Program-made: the position numbers and the translations under genes
From: Hirudo medicinalis
Lineage: Eukaryota > Annelida > Clitellata > Hirudinida > Hirudinidae
Length of the DNA: 64,000 nucleotides
Reading direction: 5' to 3'
Assembly (NCBI GenBank): GCA_011800805.1
Contig: MPNW01000002.1
Location: forward strand, 150,249-214,248
The notes under the pieces: model-generated
The model's input: the letters and a program-made list of their open reading frames with translations, nothing else
Databases searched by the model: none
Told to the model about the DNA's origin: nothing
Shown here: positions 13,301-24,496 of the stretch, one piece after another
How the letters are laid out: every line of letters starts with the position of its first letter
Position numbering within the stretch: position 1 is the stretch's first letter

Positions 13301-16300
13301 GGCGTAATCTTTGAGAAGTTGTTTGATACAACCAGGGGGTGTGTCATGACATACAGCTGCGTAGAGGGGGGTCAACCCGTCGAGATCTCTATAATTTGGG
13401 GAGGCACCAAAGTCCAACAGGCTCTGAACGTTGGGGATATTTTTGTTTTAAAATAAAATGTTTTCAAATACATATAAATTAAGAATGTCAACAATTCATC
13501 AAATTAATCCAAGATTTGTTGACATTTTATTCCAAAGACAAGCCTTTATTGCTTCCAAGTTTCCATGTCTGGCAGCTTTATGCATGGCTGTCCACCCCTG
13601 CTTGTTTCGATAGTCCAGGTGTGCTCCACCCCCCACCAAGTTGGTTATCATTTGACTCGAGAGCTTTGAGGACACGCTCAAAGTCAACGGACACTCTGAG
13701 GGAGAATTGAAGATTAATTTTGGTGAATATGAATAAGAATGAATATTAGCATCATAAACTATTGACATCAGCCGATGTTATTGGTAGTTCCGATATGTAA
13801 TATTTCGCTTATGGAGATGGCTATTTCTTTAATGAATTTATTGAAAATCACTCCAAACCTTAGTAAAATATATATTAACAATATATATTTATTCGTAAAA
13901 CATTAACAAATTTTTGCCTCCAGATTCAGGGTCAATGAAATTCGGATCAAGTCCTTTGTCCAAAAATTCCTTCACTTTTTTTAGACTTCCATATTCGATG
14001 TAACCAGTAATTTTTTTTCGAAAGACCTACAATATTAGTTAAGTTATTAGTTTCAAGACATCATAATTTCTATAAACACAAAATCATTTAGGAAAATTTG
14101 TTAAAATAATAATAATAATAATAATAACGACAACAAAAATAATAATATTAACGACAACAAAAATAATAATATTAACAACAACAACAACAACAATAATAAT
14201 AATAATTAATTTGCAAGGCGCAATTAATAATTACACATAAAAGAATCTTACAAAAATCTATAAAAGTTATGTGAATCTAACAATTAAATGTAGGCCAAAA
14301 TCATTTACAAAACACATTTGCAGATTGCAGATAAGTTTATTTTATGAAAATATTAATGAAGAAATCTGCAGCTTTATTAGAAAAGGTTAGTCATAAGGCT
14401 TCATGGCCTTTCAATGTAATAATGCATTAATTGTTGGAAATATTACGAGCTTCAGATGGATTGCAATAATAAAAATGACAACTGATAATGATTGGAACAC
14501 TGAAATGATGGTCGACAAACCTTTTTGTTGATTTCTTTCAATTTCTTCGTATTGAGAGCTGCTGCTTTATAAATTCTTTTCTTGCTGATAAACTTAAAAT
14601 GATCAAATCAGAAGGCTAAATGTTTCGCAAAACTTTGAAATAATGATTTAATACATCTGTCAAGTGTAGGAATGCTTCCATTTATGCAGCGCCTTTTGGA
14701 GCGGAATATTTGTTATAATCTTTTTTCGATGCAACAGCAAGTTTGATTGGCTGCAAATATGACAATGTTTGACTTTTGTCGTGACAAGAACTTGAGCAGT
14801 CGCAATAATATCATAATACTTCGAATGTGTTGTCAAGAATTAACATATGTTTCATGTTGTGTTATGTTTAATAGCTTCATCTCAAATTGTTTCTGAATAA
14901 TTTAAATGAAAGTACGAATGTCTGTTCTTCACGGGTAGTATTTTTTTGTAAAAGTTTTTGAATGCTTCTGTTCTAATTTATCAGGAAAGAAATGTGATCA
15001 AGATGGAAAAGTCAATTAAATTGTTTCATTCAAATCACGTTTTGCCTTTTTTTGTCCTGTATTTGGTTTCCACGATTTTAATTCGTCCTTATTTTTAGAA
15101 ATTGAAGATCCAGGACTAACTGTGCGTGATTAAAGCTCTTGCTGTGCATGCGTAGGTGAGTGCGTATGTTTGTGTGTAAATGTGTGTGTGTGCGACCACT
15201 ACTCCCTTCAATTAAATATATTGTAATAGTGAATAGTGCGCAAGGTACGTCATCGTTATTCCTAAAAACACCTTGAAGTTTGGGAGAACATGCCACAATT
15301 CATTAATAATTTTCATATTAAAGAGTAATTAATTAATTATTAGGTCATTCGTTTAGATCAATGAATAATTCTCGCTTAACATTATTCTTAAAAACATTAC
15401 ACAAATAAAATGCGTATTTTGGCTGTAAACAAAATAATTCCATTTTATGCGCTTAAAAATTTAACGAAGCTTGTTTGCACCTGCACGACAGAGTCCTCTG
15501 ACAGGTTGTATTCTCTCAAAGTTCTTTCCTCATCCAAGTATTTGGCAGCCTTTGTTGTTGAGGATGGAATGTAGAAACCCAAGTTGAGAGGTTCTTTGAG
15601 TTCCTGTTGTAAGATGTCAACAAGATTTTAAAAACTTTAAATTACATTTATTCTTCCTTAACCGCCACTTTAAATTAAATTTTGAAGTTAACGGCAACAA
15701 GTTCAAATGGAGCTGAAATGCTCGAAACATGAGAAAGAAGAAACATGGCACTATTTTAATTATCAACAACAATGACTCGAAAATAGATGGATAAATTCAA
15801 CTTGTATATTTAATATTGCATTAAAAGTGATCTTTTTGTTGATAAATATTAACTTTCTATTGATGGTGATTGAATTAATGTTTTTTTAAATAAAATAATC
15901 GCAAATTCAACATCAACTTAAACGAGGCATTTATAAATTAGAGAACATTCGAGAGCATCAAATTAATTCTATTAATAACGAGGAGTTTTCTTTAAAAACG
16001 TGGATGCTGGTTTTACTAAACATTTCCTACTTTGTGAACAGATTGATTACAACTGAATAAATTTTAGTTGCTGTCCATTGATGCATTTTATTGATCACTC
16101 TCAACATCGGTGTTTGGTTCCTACTCATAATGACGTCATCATCGCATCACCATGAACCATCGCCATCTTGTCGTCATCACATTCATACTTTTATTCACTC
16201 ACTCATCCTAAGCACGGAGAATTGAAGGAAAATTAATGCAATGGATCGGTTGTGCAGACAGGTAGAGTTAAAGGTACGTACAGGTGAGTGGATTTACAGG

Positions 16301-16745
16301 TAGATATAAAGTTACAAGAACGAGTGGATAAATGTTGTCACAGTGGTGGATTGACACAAATGTACGTGATCACCTGATCCAACATCTCCACCAGTTCATA
16401 CTTGGACTTACGTGTGCAATTGTTTTGATGACGTCATTCTTCAAACTCCAAATTGTTTCATCGAGATTCAAATTCAAATAAGTCTGAAAATTCATTTTTC
16501 ATTTAGCGAGTGCATGCAGTCGTTTTACATATATAGACATATTCTATGTTAATGTCGCATTAAATACACTGTTGTAACATATTGTGATATTTATTATTTG
16601 TAACTAACTAATTATTTGTAATAATTGAATTATTACTGTAATGTTATCGTATTAAATAATATTTATAATATTAAGAAGCATAATTAAACTAAACCTCAGA
16701 TTGGAGTTGTGGTATTTCCAACTTCACCCTGACAACTTCTTTCAT
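10348..16745 (-). CDS. Shank-like SPN-ankyrin protein lacking SH3, PDZ and SAM (11 exons, 756 aa)
   Basis: Exons (minus strand): 16745-16695, 16483-16412, 15603-15481, 14592-14521, 14026-13918, 13695-13544, 13423-13256, 13171-13055, 12545-12401, 11734-11519, 11393-10348. They join in frame with no stop. Residues 1-90 form the SPN (Shank N-terminal, ubiquitin-like) domain: VRVKLEIPQLQ, LDEERTLREY, SKKRIYKAAALNTKKL. Residues about 110-330 are ankyrin repeats with near-Shank spacing: KGLDPNFIDPESGECPLTL, LLDFGASPNYRDLDGLTPLY, YGADMNSVNLSGNTPLHICA, LLLFRGADKNIKN. The C-terminal 400 residues are disordered and proline-rich (PPPPPPP near 10510) and end EELLAAIMKRRDILEQN, a possible WH2-like actin-binding helix. 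Shank proteins are postsynaptic and cortical scaffolds; the SH3, PDZ and SAM modules that follow the ankyrins in Shank are absent, and only a 125 bp intron separates exons 10 and 11. Exon 5 has a GC donor. Confidence 0.88.
14100..14215. repeat. AAT/AAC triplet microsatellite in Shank-like intron
   Basis: Runs of (AAT)n interrupted by ACGACAAC and (AAC)n units, in the intron between exons 4 and 5 of the Shank-like gene. Confidence 0.9.
14665..14710 (-). repeat. Possible SINE tail fragment
   Basis: The reverse complement contains AAAAGGCGCTGCATAAATG, close to the AAGGCGCTACATAAATG end of the tRNA-headed SINE at 37521-37660. Only the tail is present, so the assignment is weak. Confidence 0.4.
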
Positions 16746-18443
16746 AAAAATTATTAAAAATTCTATTTAATTAATTTGAACATTAATTAAATTAATGAAT
16801 CCAAAATCAAGGTCATTCGAAGGAGTAAAATTACACAAGCAACATTTCCAACGATTTCATTTTCATGAATCTTAAATGTCTTCATATGACATTACAACGC
16901 ACAATTGCATTTTTGATACTATTAAGTTTGCTTAATTAACCACAAGGAAGCATCGACATCAACACAATAAAGATTCGTCGTACTAAAATGATTTATTATC
17001 ATTACATAATTATTAAGTAATTCAATAGAAACATTCCATCAACCCACCTGACATTCTGTTTCAATCGACTTAACTTAATAAAAAAAAAATGAAACGCTCT
17101 TCCGAAGTTTGGAGCTCGTGTTGCCAGTGAGAATCAGTGAGAAGCGTCTGAGCACAACAGGAGAAGAAATGTGAGGCCTCTTATTGTTCGTCGTAAAGCA
17201 GTGAATGGTCGTGTCGCGAGGTGACTCGAAATCCATCAACGAATGTCGTGATGTGAGAAGCTTCTATTTTTGATGAATTCAATGGAATTAGTAAAAAGAG
17301 TGATCTCATTTCACGTAAACATTAAGCTTTTGATTATTTCGTGCATTTTTTAAGGGGAGATCTTGCCGGGGTAATTTGATTATTATTTGAAATTAAAGCT
17401 TCAAACGTTTTCATTGAAAAAAAATAATTTATTGTCTTTTTGCAATTTGTTCCGATAAGAGCTGATATCGCAATCAGTTAAAGGCGACCCTTAAGATCCC
17501 TTTGGTCAGATGACGTGAAGTAATAAAATTATGAGTGGATATTTTTTTGAATTAAAAAACTTTTCTTTTATTATCAAAAATACCAATTTGTGCGAATCTC
17601 AGAAATCTCAAAAGCAAATCGCAATAAAAAATAAATGTGAATATTACACTCTTACATTTCACATTCCTAATGATTTGATAATTATTGATTTTTATAGGCT
17701 GAATTTTTTGATTGAATTGTACATTGCTTAGTTAATTTTATAACAGTCTGCCAGTATTTATATGGCGAATAGTGGTAAGATAATGCAAAAGAAAAATTGT
17801 TGTGAAATTACTGCATTTATTTGCAAAAGTGTGGACGTCCTATAAATTGCCAGCGCTCTGTATTTGCTGTGGCATCTCAGTACTTGTTGTACTTAAGTCT
17901 TTAGTGCATGATTCCATATCTGGTAGTTAAAATTCTTGTCGAAGTCGTATTAATTAATACCAACATAGCTGAATGGTTTAATGTACATTTGCATTGACAT
18001 CTTTGTGTGCTACATATAGATTAGCTTGAATAGAGTTGTAATTTGAGTTGTACTTTTATAAAAACGCACGTCAATAAAGCCAACGTTCGTTAAATTTCAT
18101 GTCGTTGAGTCAGTAACTTTCTTTCAGATTAGAAGTTGAGTCGTTGAGTCAAAATCTTGCAAGATTAACTAGAAGGTATTTTTAGCTGTAGAAATCAATT
18201 CTTGAAAGCCTACAAATTTAGACATTCTTGGAAGTCCAGAATTTTTGAAAATAAACTTTGGCAGGGGACGTCAACTTGCTTACGACACTGAACCCGAATT
18301 TTAAGCAATCTTTTAGTAAATTGTAAAATTCATTGGAGTAGATGCAAGGAATGTTCAATAATAAATTCTGCATAAATTCATTTCGGACCAAATAATAACT
18401 TAATGTCTCTAGAACTAGTGATCCGCCGACTTGGTATTAAGCC
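16746..18443. other. Intergenic, upstream of the Shank-like gene; no gene seen
   Basis: AT-rich sequence with no protein-like frame. About 17085-17250 is locally less AT-rich and may hold the Shank-like promoter or leader. The 66-codon frame at 17531-17731 has low-complexity composition and no recognisable character. Confidence 0.5.
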
Positions 18444-18618
18444 TGTAGTATCCCTGCGCTCATCCCTAGGCAGACGAGAGTTGCATGAGATGACACATGT
18501 AGACGATTAGTGGCGTACTGGTGGACTTCTGTGGTAGTTTCTTATGGAACTTTGTTGTCGCTGTAAATAAAGGTTGTGACGGAGTCGACCCTTCGACAAG
18601 ATTTGTGCTGCCGCAACA
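18444..18618 (+). mobile_element. Candidate solo LTR (Gypsy-like), 175 bp
   Basis: Begins TGTAGTATCCC and ends GCCGCAACA, i.e. TG..CA (TGT..ACA) termini. It has AATAAAGG at about 18567 in the position of an LTR polyadenylation signal. It is bounded by the 4 bp direct repeat AGCC (18440-18443 and 18619-18622), the target-duplication size typical of Ty3/Gypsy integration. No internal retroelement region is visible nearby. The short length and short duplication leave room for chance. Confidence 0.5.
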
Positions 18619-18699
18619 AGCCCATACCGTTAAATGTTAACAATGATTTTAATTAATTAATGTATTTGATTAACTCATTTCTCAAGCAGAGATCTTCAC

Positions 18700-19045
18700 A
18701 ACAATCCTGCAATGACCAGACCTTAACTTGTAACGGGGACTCCTTGTGGTCGAACAGGTAGATGGTTGAAACTTGTTGAGCAGATTGGAATTGACCTCGG
18801 CTGGAACTTTTTTTGAACTCTTTCGAGCTAATTAATTATTTATTGTTGGGTGTTCTAAACTGAGGAACATAATCAAGTAGAGTGCGTACATAATATGGCG
18901 CTAAAAATATTTTAATCATTAGGTCGGGGTCTCCCAGACTGAAGCATACGTTGAACAGATATGATCTGACCCAGATGCAGCTTGGACGAGGCGCTAGATA
19001 TGCTTTTTAAATTTGAAATCTGTGTCAATTAGCACTCCGATTTCT
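18700..19045 (-). mobile_element. LINE reverse transcriptase C-terminal remnant
   Basis: On the minus strand, blocks in shifting frames read EIGVLIDTDFKFKKHI at about 19040, then YYVRTLLDYVPQF-like sequence at about 18890-18860, then KELERVQKKF near 18815. This is the ordered signature of the region after the FADD box in non-LTR reverse transcriptases (DLGV..D..KF..H; YVRP.LEY; IE.VQR.F). Stops and frameshifts show it is dead. Confidence 0.6.
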
Positions 19046-19709
19046 TTTGCATGACTGCCTGTATCCGCCTGATGTAAGCCATTTCTGTTTGGAAGACCTA
19101 ATAAACAAAGCACTTCAACCAAAGCCAAGGTCTTAAGTTACCATGTTTTGCTCCATGACAACAATTCATCAATCGCTCCCCGCATTTCAAAACTTCCATC
19201 TTTAAACTGTGTAGAGACATCAGCAAAGAGCTTAAATGAGACTGATTCGTATGTTGGACCATCTGCAGCGCCGGTAATGCGCATGCAAAACTACAAAAAT
19301 ATTAGACGATATCGGCGCACGCATGATTTGACAGACGACCAATCACCAATCACCATGCATGCGGCTGCGACGACGCAGAAGCAATACATACTTTGAGAAC
19401 CGTTAATACACGAACTTTCTCGAACCTTCACCAGAGGAGCGACCCTCTTCTTATTTTACTTTTCAGCCATTTACCAAACTCCAACAAGAATCACTAGAAA
19501 ATCTTCGACCCTCTTAATGTTTGGCCACAAAAGAGTTTCAAAAGAATGTTTGCCAACCAATGAAAAATTAAGAGCACAAAAGACAGCCTAATACACTTCA
19601 TGTTGTGGCTTTTTATTTCTAGAACAAAATGAACATTAAAATACTGTAACAAAGTAACACATTTACATTCGACCCAGAAAATGACAACAAAGATCAATGA
19701 GGTTAAAGT
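19046..19709. other. Intergenic between LINE remnant and SMARCD 3' end
   Basis: Presumably includes the SMARCD 3' UTR. A plus-strand frame at 19148-19396 (82 codons) is of normal composition but matches nothing I know; it is not called. Confidence 0.4.
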
Positions 19710-22700
19710 TCAATTGTTTCTGATCCCCAGCACCTGCTCCAGTTCAATTCTCCTCTGCTGAACCTGTTTAGTTAATGCAATGGGTAATTAATTAAATGTT
19801 TTCAGACTAATAAATTCATTTTCTAAGTTCCATTTTAAACTGACCCTCACGTATTTATAACAATAAATTCAATCACAAATGAAATTCAATATTGTGACAT
19901 TATGACTGACATATTTGATTTGGTGAAATTTGGGAGAGAAGGAAAAGAGAAAGGTTGACTACCTTGCCATAAAAATATCTGCTGACTGCTTCATTAGTCC
20001 AAGGTTGGTGATAAAAGTCGGCATATCTTTCCTCTTCCGGATTTCCAACCATATCGGTCATCGTCTAGACAGCACAAAATCGCATCAATAAAGTTCAAGT
20101 TTCAGTGAGATGATGCAGTGAGAAAAACCTTAAGGTCCCTTGATTGAGAGAGCAACCAGTTGCTGATGAAATCCTGAGGGTCGTTGGCAAATCCAAGGAA
20201 GAAGTCCCTGTTCGTCTTTAATTGGTTGATTGTCTCAACGGTCTCATGAATCTGCATCAATCACAATCAGAATCAAAGAAAGCATCTGCAAGCACCAGTT
20301 AATAAAAAAGGATTATTTCATGCAACTGACTTTGTAATCAAGAGCTTGAATTTCTTGGTGGCTGTGGGTAGACATAAGGAAGCTGCTCATTTGTTGTTTC
20401 AGTGTATCATCCTGATAATGATTTAAAACAATGGCATCACTTTGTGAGAAACTTATTAATTTACATTGAAATTAACATAACACAGATCAATTCAGATGCT
20501 AATGAATAGCAATTCCCAAGAAGGATGCAGATACTTATCATAATTATTATGGGTTTACAATTGAGTTCCAGTTATGTAAAAGTAAGCCAAGATATTGAAA
20601 CATTGCCTATTACATTAGTTTCAGCAAGATATTTATGAAAGCCATTTTAAGTGAAATTAAGAATTCAAAAAACCACAAAATTTTTTTGGTCATTTTGTTT
20701 CTAAGCAGTCTCATTCATCAATGCAGATTTTGAATCACATGCTGTTGTATGTTTATGTAAGTTATTAATTAACTAATATGAATGATATCACAAGCATGTC
20801 ATACCACTTCTACATCGATATCATAACATGCAGTCTTTTTTGCCTCTGGTCCTTCCACTCTGCAAAAAGAAACAAAAACATACTTAAGGTGATTAAATGT
20901 AAATAAATCAGGAAAAGGAATGCTTACGCAATGACATGGTTGATCACAATGGGATCAGGGGGCATGAGCAAAGGGGACAACCTTGAAGGGATCTCTGAGA
21001 ACTTCATTCTCTGACACTCCAATATCTGAAAACAAACAAATGGCAGTTTCTTTTCTTTCAAAGATGGAATTATCAAAGCACCAAACCTGTTCTAAGTACT
21101 TGTCGCAATTTATGTATTCCCTTTCATGGGCATCCTGAAGCTGATGAGTCTTGATGTACTGCCACAAGGCATTGATGACAACTGGTCGAGTCTGAGTATG
21201 TATGCCAAGGAGACGAGCTAGCCTGATATCCAATTTGAACTGAAGTGGCTGAATTTAAGACATTTGTCACAAATCAAACCTTGCTTTTCCACATCATATC
21301 TTTTCAATATTATATCTACCACAATCAGACCTGATAATCCAGCATTAGAAGAAGTGTGCATTTGACGTTTTGATCGCCCGGTCTTTTGACTTGAAATCCG
21401 TCCGTTTCTTGGGTGGTCGCCGTCCTGTGCCACTGCATTGCAAACGATTCTCTATTAATTATTTGTAAGGATGAATAAATGTCAGCGAAGGACAAGGAGT
21501 TTGAAGTATCCACCTCGACAAGATGGTTGTCAGGTCCGTACAATTCCTTGTCGAGTTCGATCACAAGACTCTTGAAGAAAGAAGAAAACTTCCTTTTGAC
21601 TTTGTTAGCATCATGAACCTTTGATGGCTATAAAACAATTAATGGATGCAGAAACAACCAAATAAAAGACAGAATTAAGCATCAACCTCCTCCATCAACC
21701 TTCCTTCAACCCTCAATTCCCAAGATGCTACACTTTCCTCGCCATCCTAAAATAAAATAATAGCAATTAAATTGATTATTAAATACAAAATAATTAATTT
21801 CATAATTCATTAATAAATGTAAACCTCTGCTTCATGTCTTGCTGGATAAAAGGTATTGGATATGAAGATTCTCAATTTCTTGCGTTGCTGAAATCGACAT
21901 CCACATTTCATTCAATCAATTAATAAATTATTTTCTTTCGATAAATCAAATTTAGTAACTCGAGCCTGAATCTGGAGATCAACAATCACAAACAAAATGA
22001 TGAAAGACAACAACTTGTTTCCTATTAACATCTTTTCAAAATCATGAAGTTGGAGAAATAATTGACAACAAAATAAATATAAAATAAATAACAAAAGAAA
22101 TACATTAAAACCTTCATTGGTCTCTTGAGAGCCTCCTGAATATCGAGTCTTTTCCTGACAATGGTGGAATCGAGTTTCCTCTCAAAAGAGAGCAGATCCA
22201 TGTATGCTTGGGACTCTGGAACTAAATCCCTCACCTACAACCCAATAATTTGGGTTTGATTGATGCATCAAAAAGTTAGGCATATATATCCTAATACCCG
22301 TTGTGGAAGAATCTTATCAGCAACTTTCCTTTTCTTCTTTGCCTTCATGTGTTGTTGCTGTTGCATGGTCCTCATGTCTGGTGGAGGAGCCCTCTTCCTG
22401 TCCATGCCTGGGTGCATGGGGGAGGGGACACTTTGTGGATGCATGCCTAATGGGTCATTCCCAGTGTGAATTTCATCACATTTACATGAGGATAAGAAAC
22501 ATCAAAATAATTACAAATAATTAAAACTTAAATAGCATTCAACAAATTAAATTTATTTTAAGTAATTAACACATTATCTAAAATCCCTGAAAATATTTTG
22601 ATTTTATAACCAAAAACAAGTTGTACAAAAATAACAAAACTAAATGTAATTAGAAAAATAAAAATTATTATGAAAGACCTAAAAAAGGATGCAATGTTTT

Positions 22701-24068
22701 CCCATCAAATTACATGTGAAACAAATAGTAAGTGAAACATTGGTTTTGATAGCTAGTTCACGTGTCATCAGTGTACAAATTTTTGAGAGCTAGTTAAAAA
22801 TGTCCTTGCAAATTCAATAAAGATTCCTCATTGTGTTTCTCTCCCTGGCCTTTCAAACATCTTCATCACTAAAATACTCATCTATGGGGTTCAAAGTGAT
22901 GCAGCCCAACTTTATTTTTTAGTGAAATAAGAATTTATGCATAGAATAATAATTTATTGAATGCTTTAAAGGTTTAATCACAAAGTATCTTGTTTCAGAA
23001 CTTAATTCTGTATTTTCCCTTATGAATTAAGATGAAGTCCTCCTAGTCAAACTTTATGCCAGGATACATCATAACTTAGTTCTTAATAAATGTTGATGTC
23101 AAACTAATACTAAAACTAACAACAGATGAAACCTCCATAACTTGCGATGACAAACATGCAGATTGCAAACAACTCATTGGGAGTAAAACAAGATTCAGGC
23201 CTCAATAATTCCCTAAGAAACAGCATTTCATTACACAGATTTCCTCTACATATACATGCATACATTTGTAAGCATTACAGGAGATGTAAATAAATGTAAA
23301 GAATATACTCCATGCAGGGTCTGTGCCAACAGAATGTTGTTAGTAGACTTAGCAACACAACCAACTCACTTTCCTCCCTGTCATCTTTCTCCTTAGTTTT
23401 CTCCTTCTCTTTTGATTTGTTGGGCCTTTGTGACCCCACTAAACCATTGTTATGCAATCAACATCACGAAGAATTTAAAGGTTTAGTTTGGTGCACTTGA
23501 ACTTCTTCCAACAAGATAATATTAAGGCAACTCTTTGAGACATAATGTTTCACTTTTAAGTTCTGTCTCAGTGCTTCAATTTTATGTAAATGCACAAAGT
23601 TTACAAAAAACAATTGCTCAAGAAATACTCACAAGTATTCGTTCTAAAATATATTAAGGAAATTAAGCCTGCCCAGCTGATCAACTACTTACAACTATTT
23701 GGCTTGAACAACCTTTCAAGAAGAATCACTCACCTGGTTGAAAATTATGTGGAGCATTAGGTGGCATGGGTCCATTGTGCTGAGGCATGCCAGGACCTGG
23801 AGGTAACATTCCCCCCATTCTGGGTGCTCCCATGGGAGGTGGTCGTAGCGAACCCTTTAATTACGTTTTTATCGTTATTCGATTGATATCTTATCCTACA
23901 TATCCTATCATGTAAGTCGATATTAATTGCTAAGCCTACTTGCTGCATTCCATCGAATCGAGACAATATGTATATTGCCTAAATGAAATTGGCACTAACT
24001 GGATAGCCAGGTTGGGAGAACCTTCCCATCATATTTGGCTGGGCAGAAAACCTTGGCTGCTGTTGCAT
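19710..24068 (-). CDS. SMARCD: SMARCD/BAF60 subunit of the SWI/SNF (BAF) chromatin-remodelling complex
   Basis: BAF60 proteins bridge the SWI/SNF core to transcription factors in the nucleus. Minus-strand exons give a Pro/Met/Gln-rich N-terminus (24000-24068 and about 23733-23855), then [14 protein letters not shown] (about 22310), [18 protein letters not shown] (about 22200), [14 protein letters not shown] (about 21860), [11 protein letters not shown] (about 21700), [20 protein letters not shown] (about 21540-21410), the SWIB/MDM2-like domain [20 protein letters not shown] (about 21200), [19 protein letters not shown] (about 20980), then the conserved coiled C-terminal part ending [16 protein letters not shown]. 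Every block matches vertebrate SMARCD1-3 closely and length is about the family norm, so the paralogue number cannot be assigned. The ATG at 24068 follows an in-frame stop. The 81 bp intron 21433-21513 is a multiple of three and has no in-frame stop. Confidence 0.95.
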
Positions 24069-24496
24069 TTCAGTTTAATCCATAAACACCAACTTAACAA
24101 ACAATGATCGTAATACCGAAAGAATCAAAAATTAACAAAGACACGTTCAATGAAATTTCGGCAGTCGTCTAAAATGTAAACTTTATTTTGTAAACTTTTT
24201 TATTTGTTAAGCAATAACTATGTATTAAAATAAAATAATTATAAATTAAATTTAGCAGTTACTTAAATTTGCTTGTATTATTTTTTTGTATGACATTTAT
24301 TGAAAATCTTTTAAAAACAAACGAATTATTTTATTTTCTGTTAATATTTGTATATGAGTTAAGTCTGAAATAGAAGACATGTGAAATTTGACATGTCAGT
24401 TGGCAGCTGTATAACTACTTGCTCTGTAAACAATTGCGTGTTGCGTTGTGCGTCCGTTTTGGATTGAATTCATATTTGTGTAAATAATATTGTATA
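24069..24496. promoter_or_regulatory. Shared divergent promoter region of SMARCD and HMGXB4
   Basis: Only 428 bp separate the two ATGs, which face away from each other. The stretch is AT-rich with no obvious TATA box in a convincing position. The local rise in GC at 24425-24470 (TTGCGTGTTGCGTTGTGCGTCC) lies just upstream of the HMGXB4 start and may be its initiation region. Shared control is inferred from geometry alone. Confidence 0.55.

Noticed and set aside
15078..15296. 72-codon minus-strand frame in a Shank-like intron
   Set aside because: It crosses a GT-rich microsatellite and is not needed for the continuous Shank reading frame.
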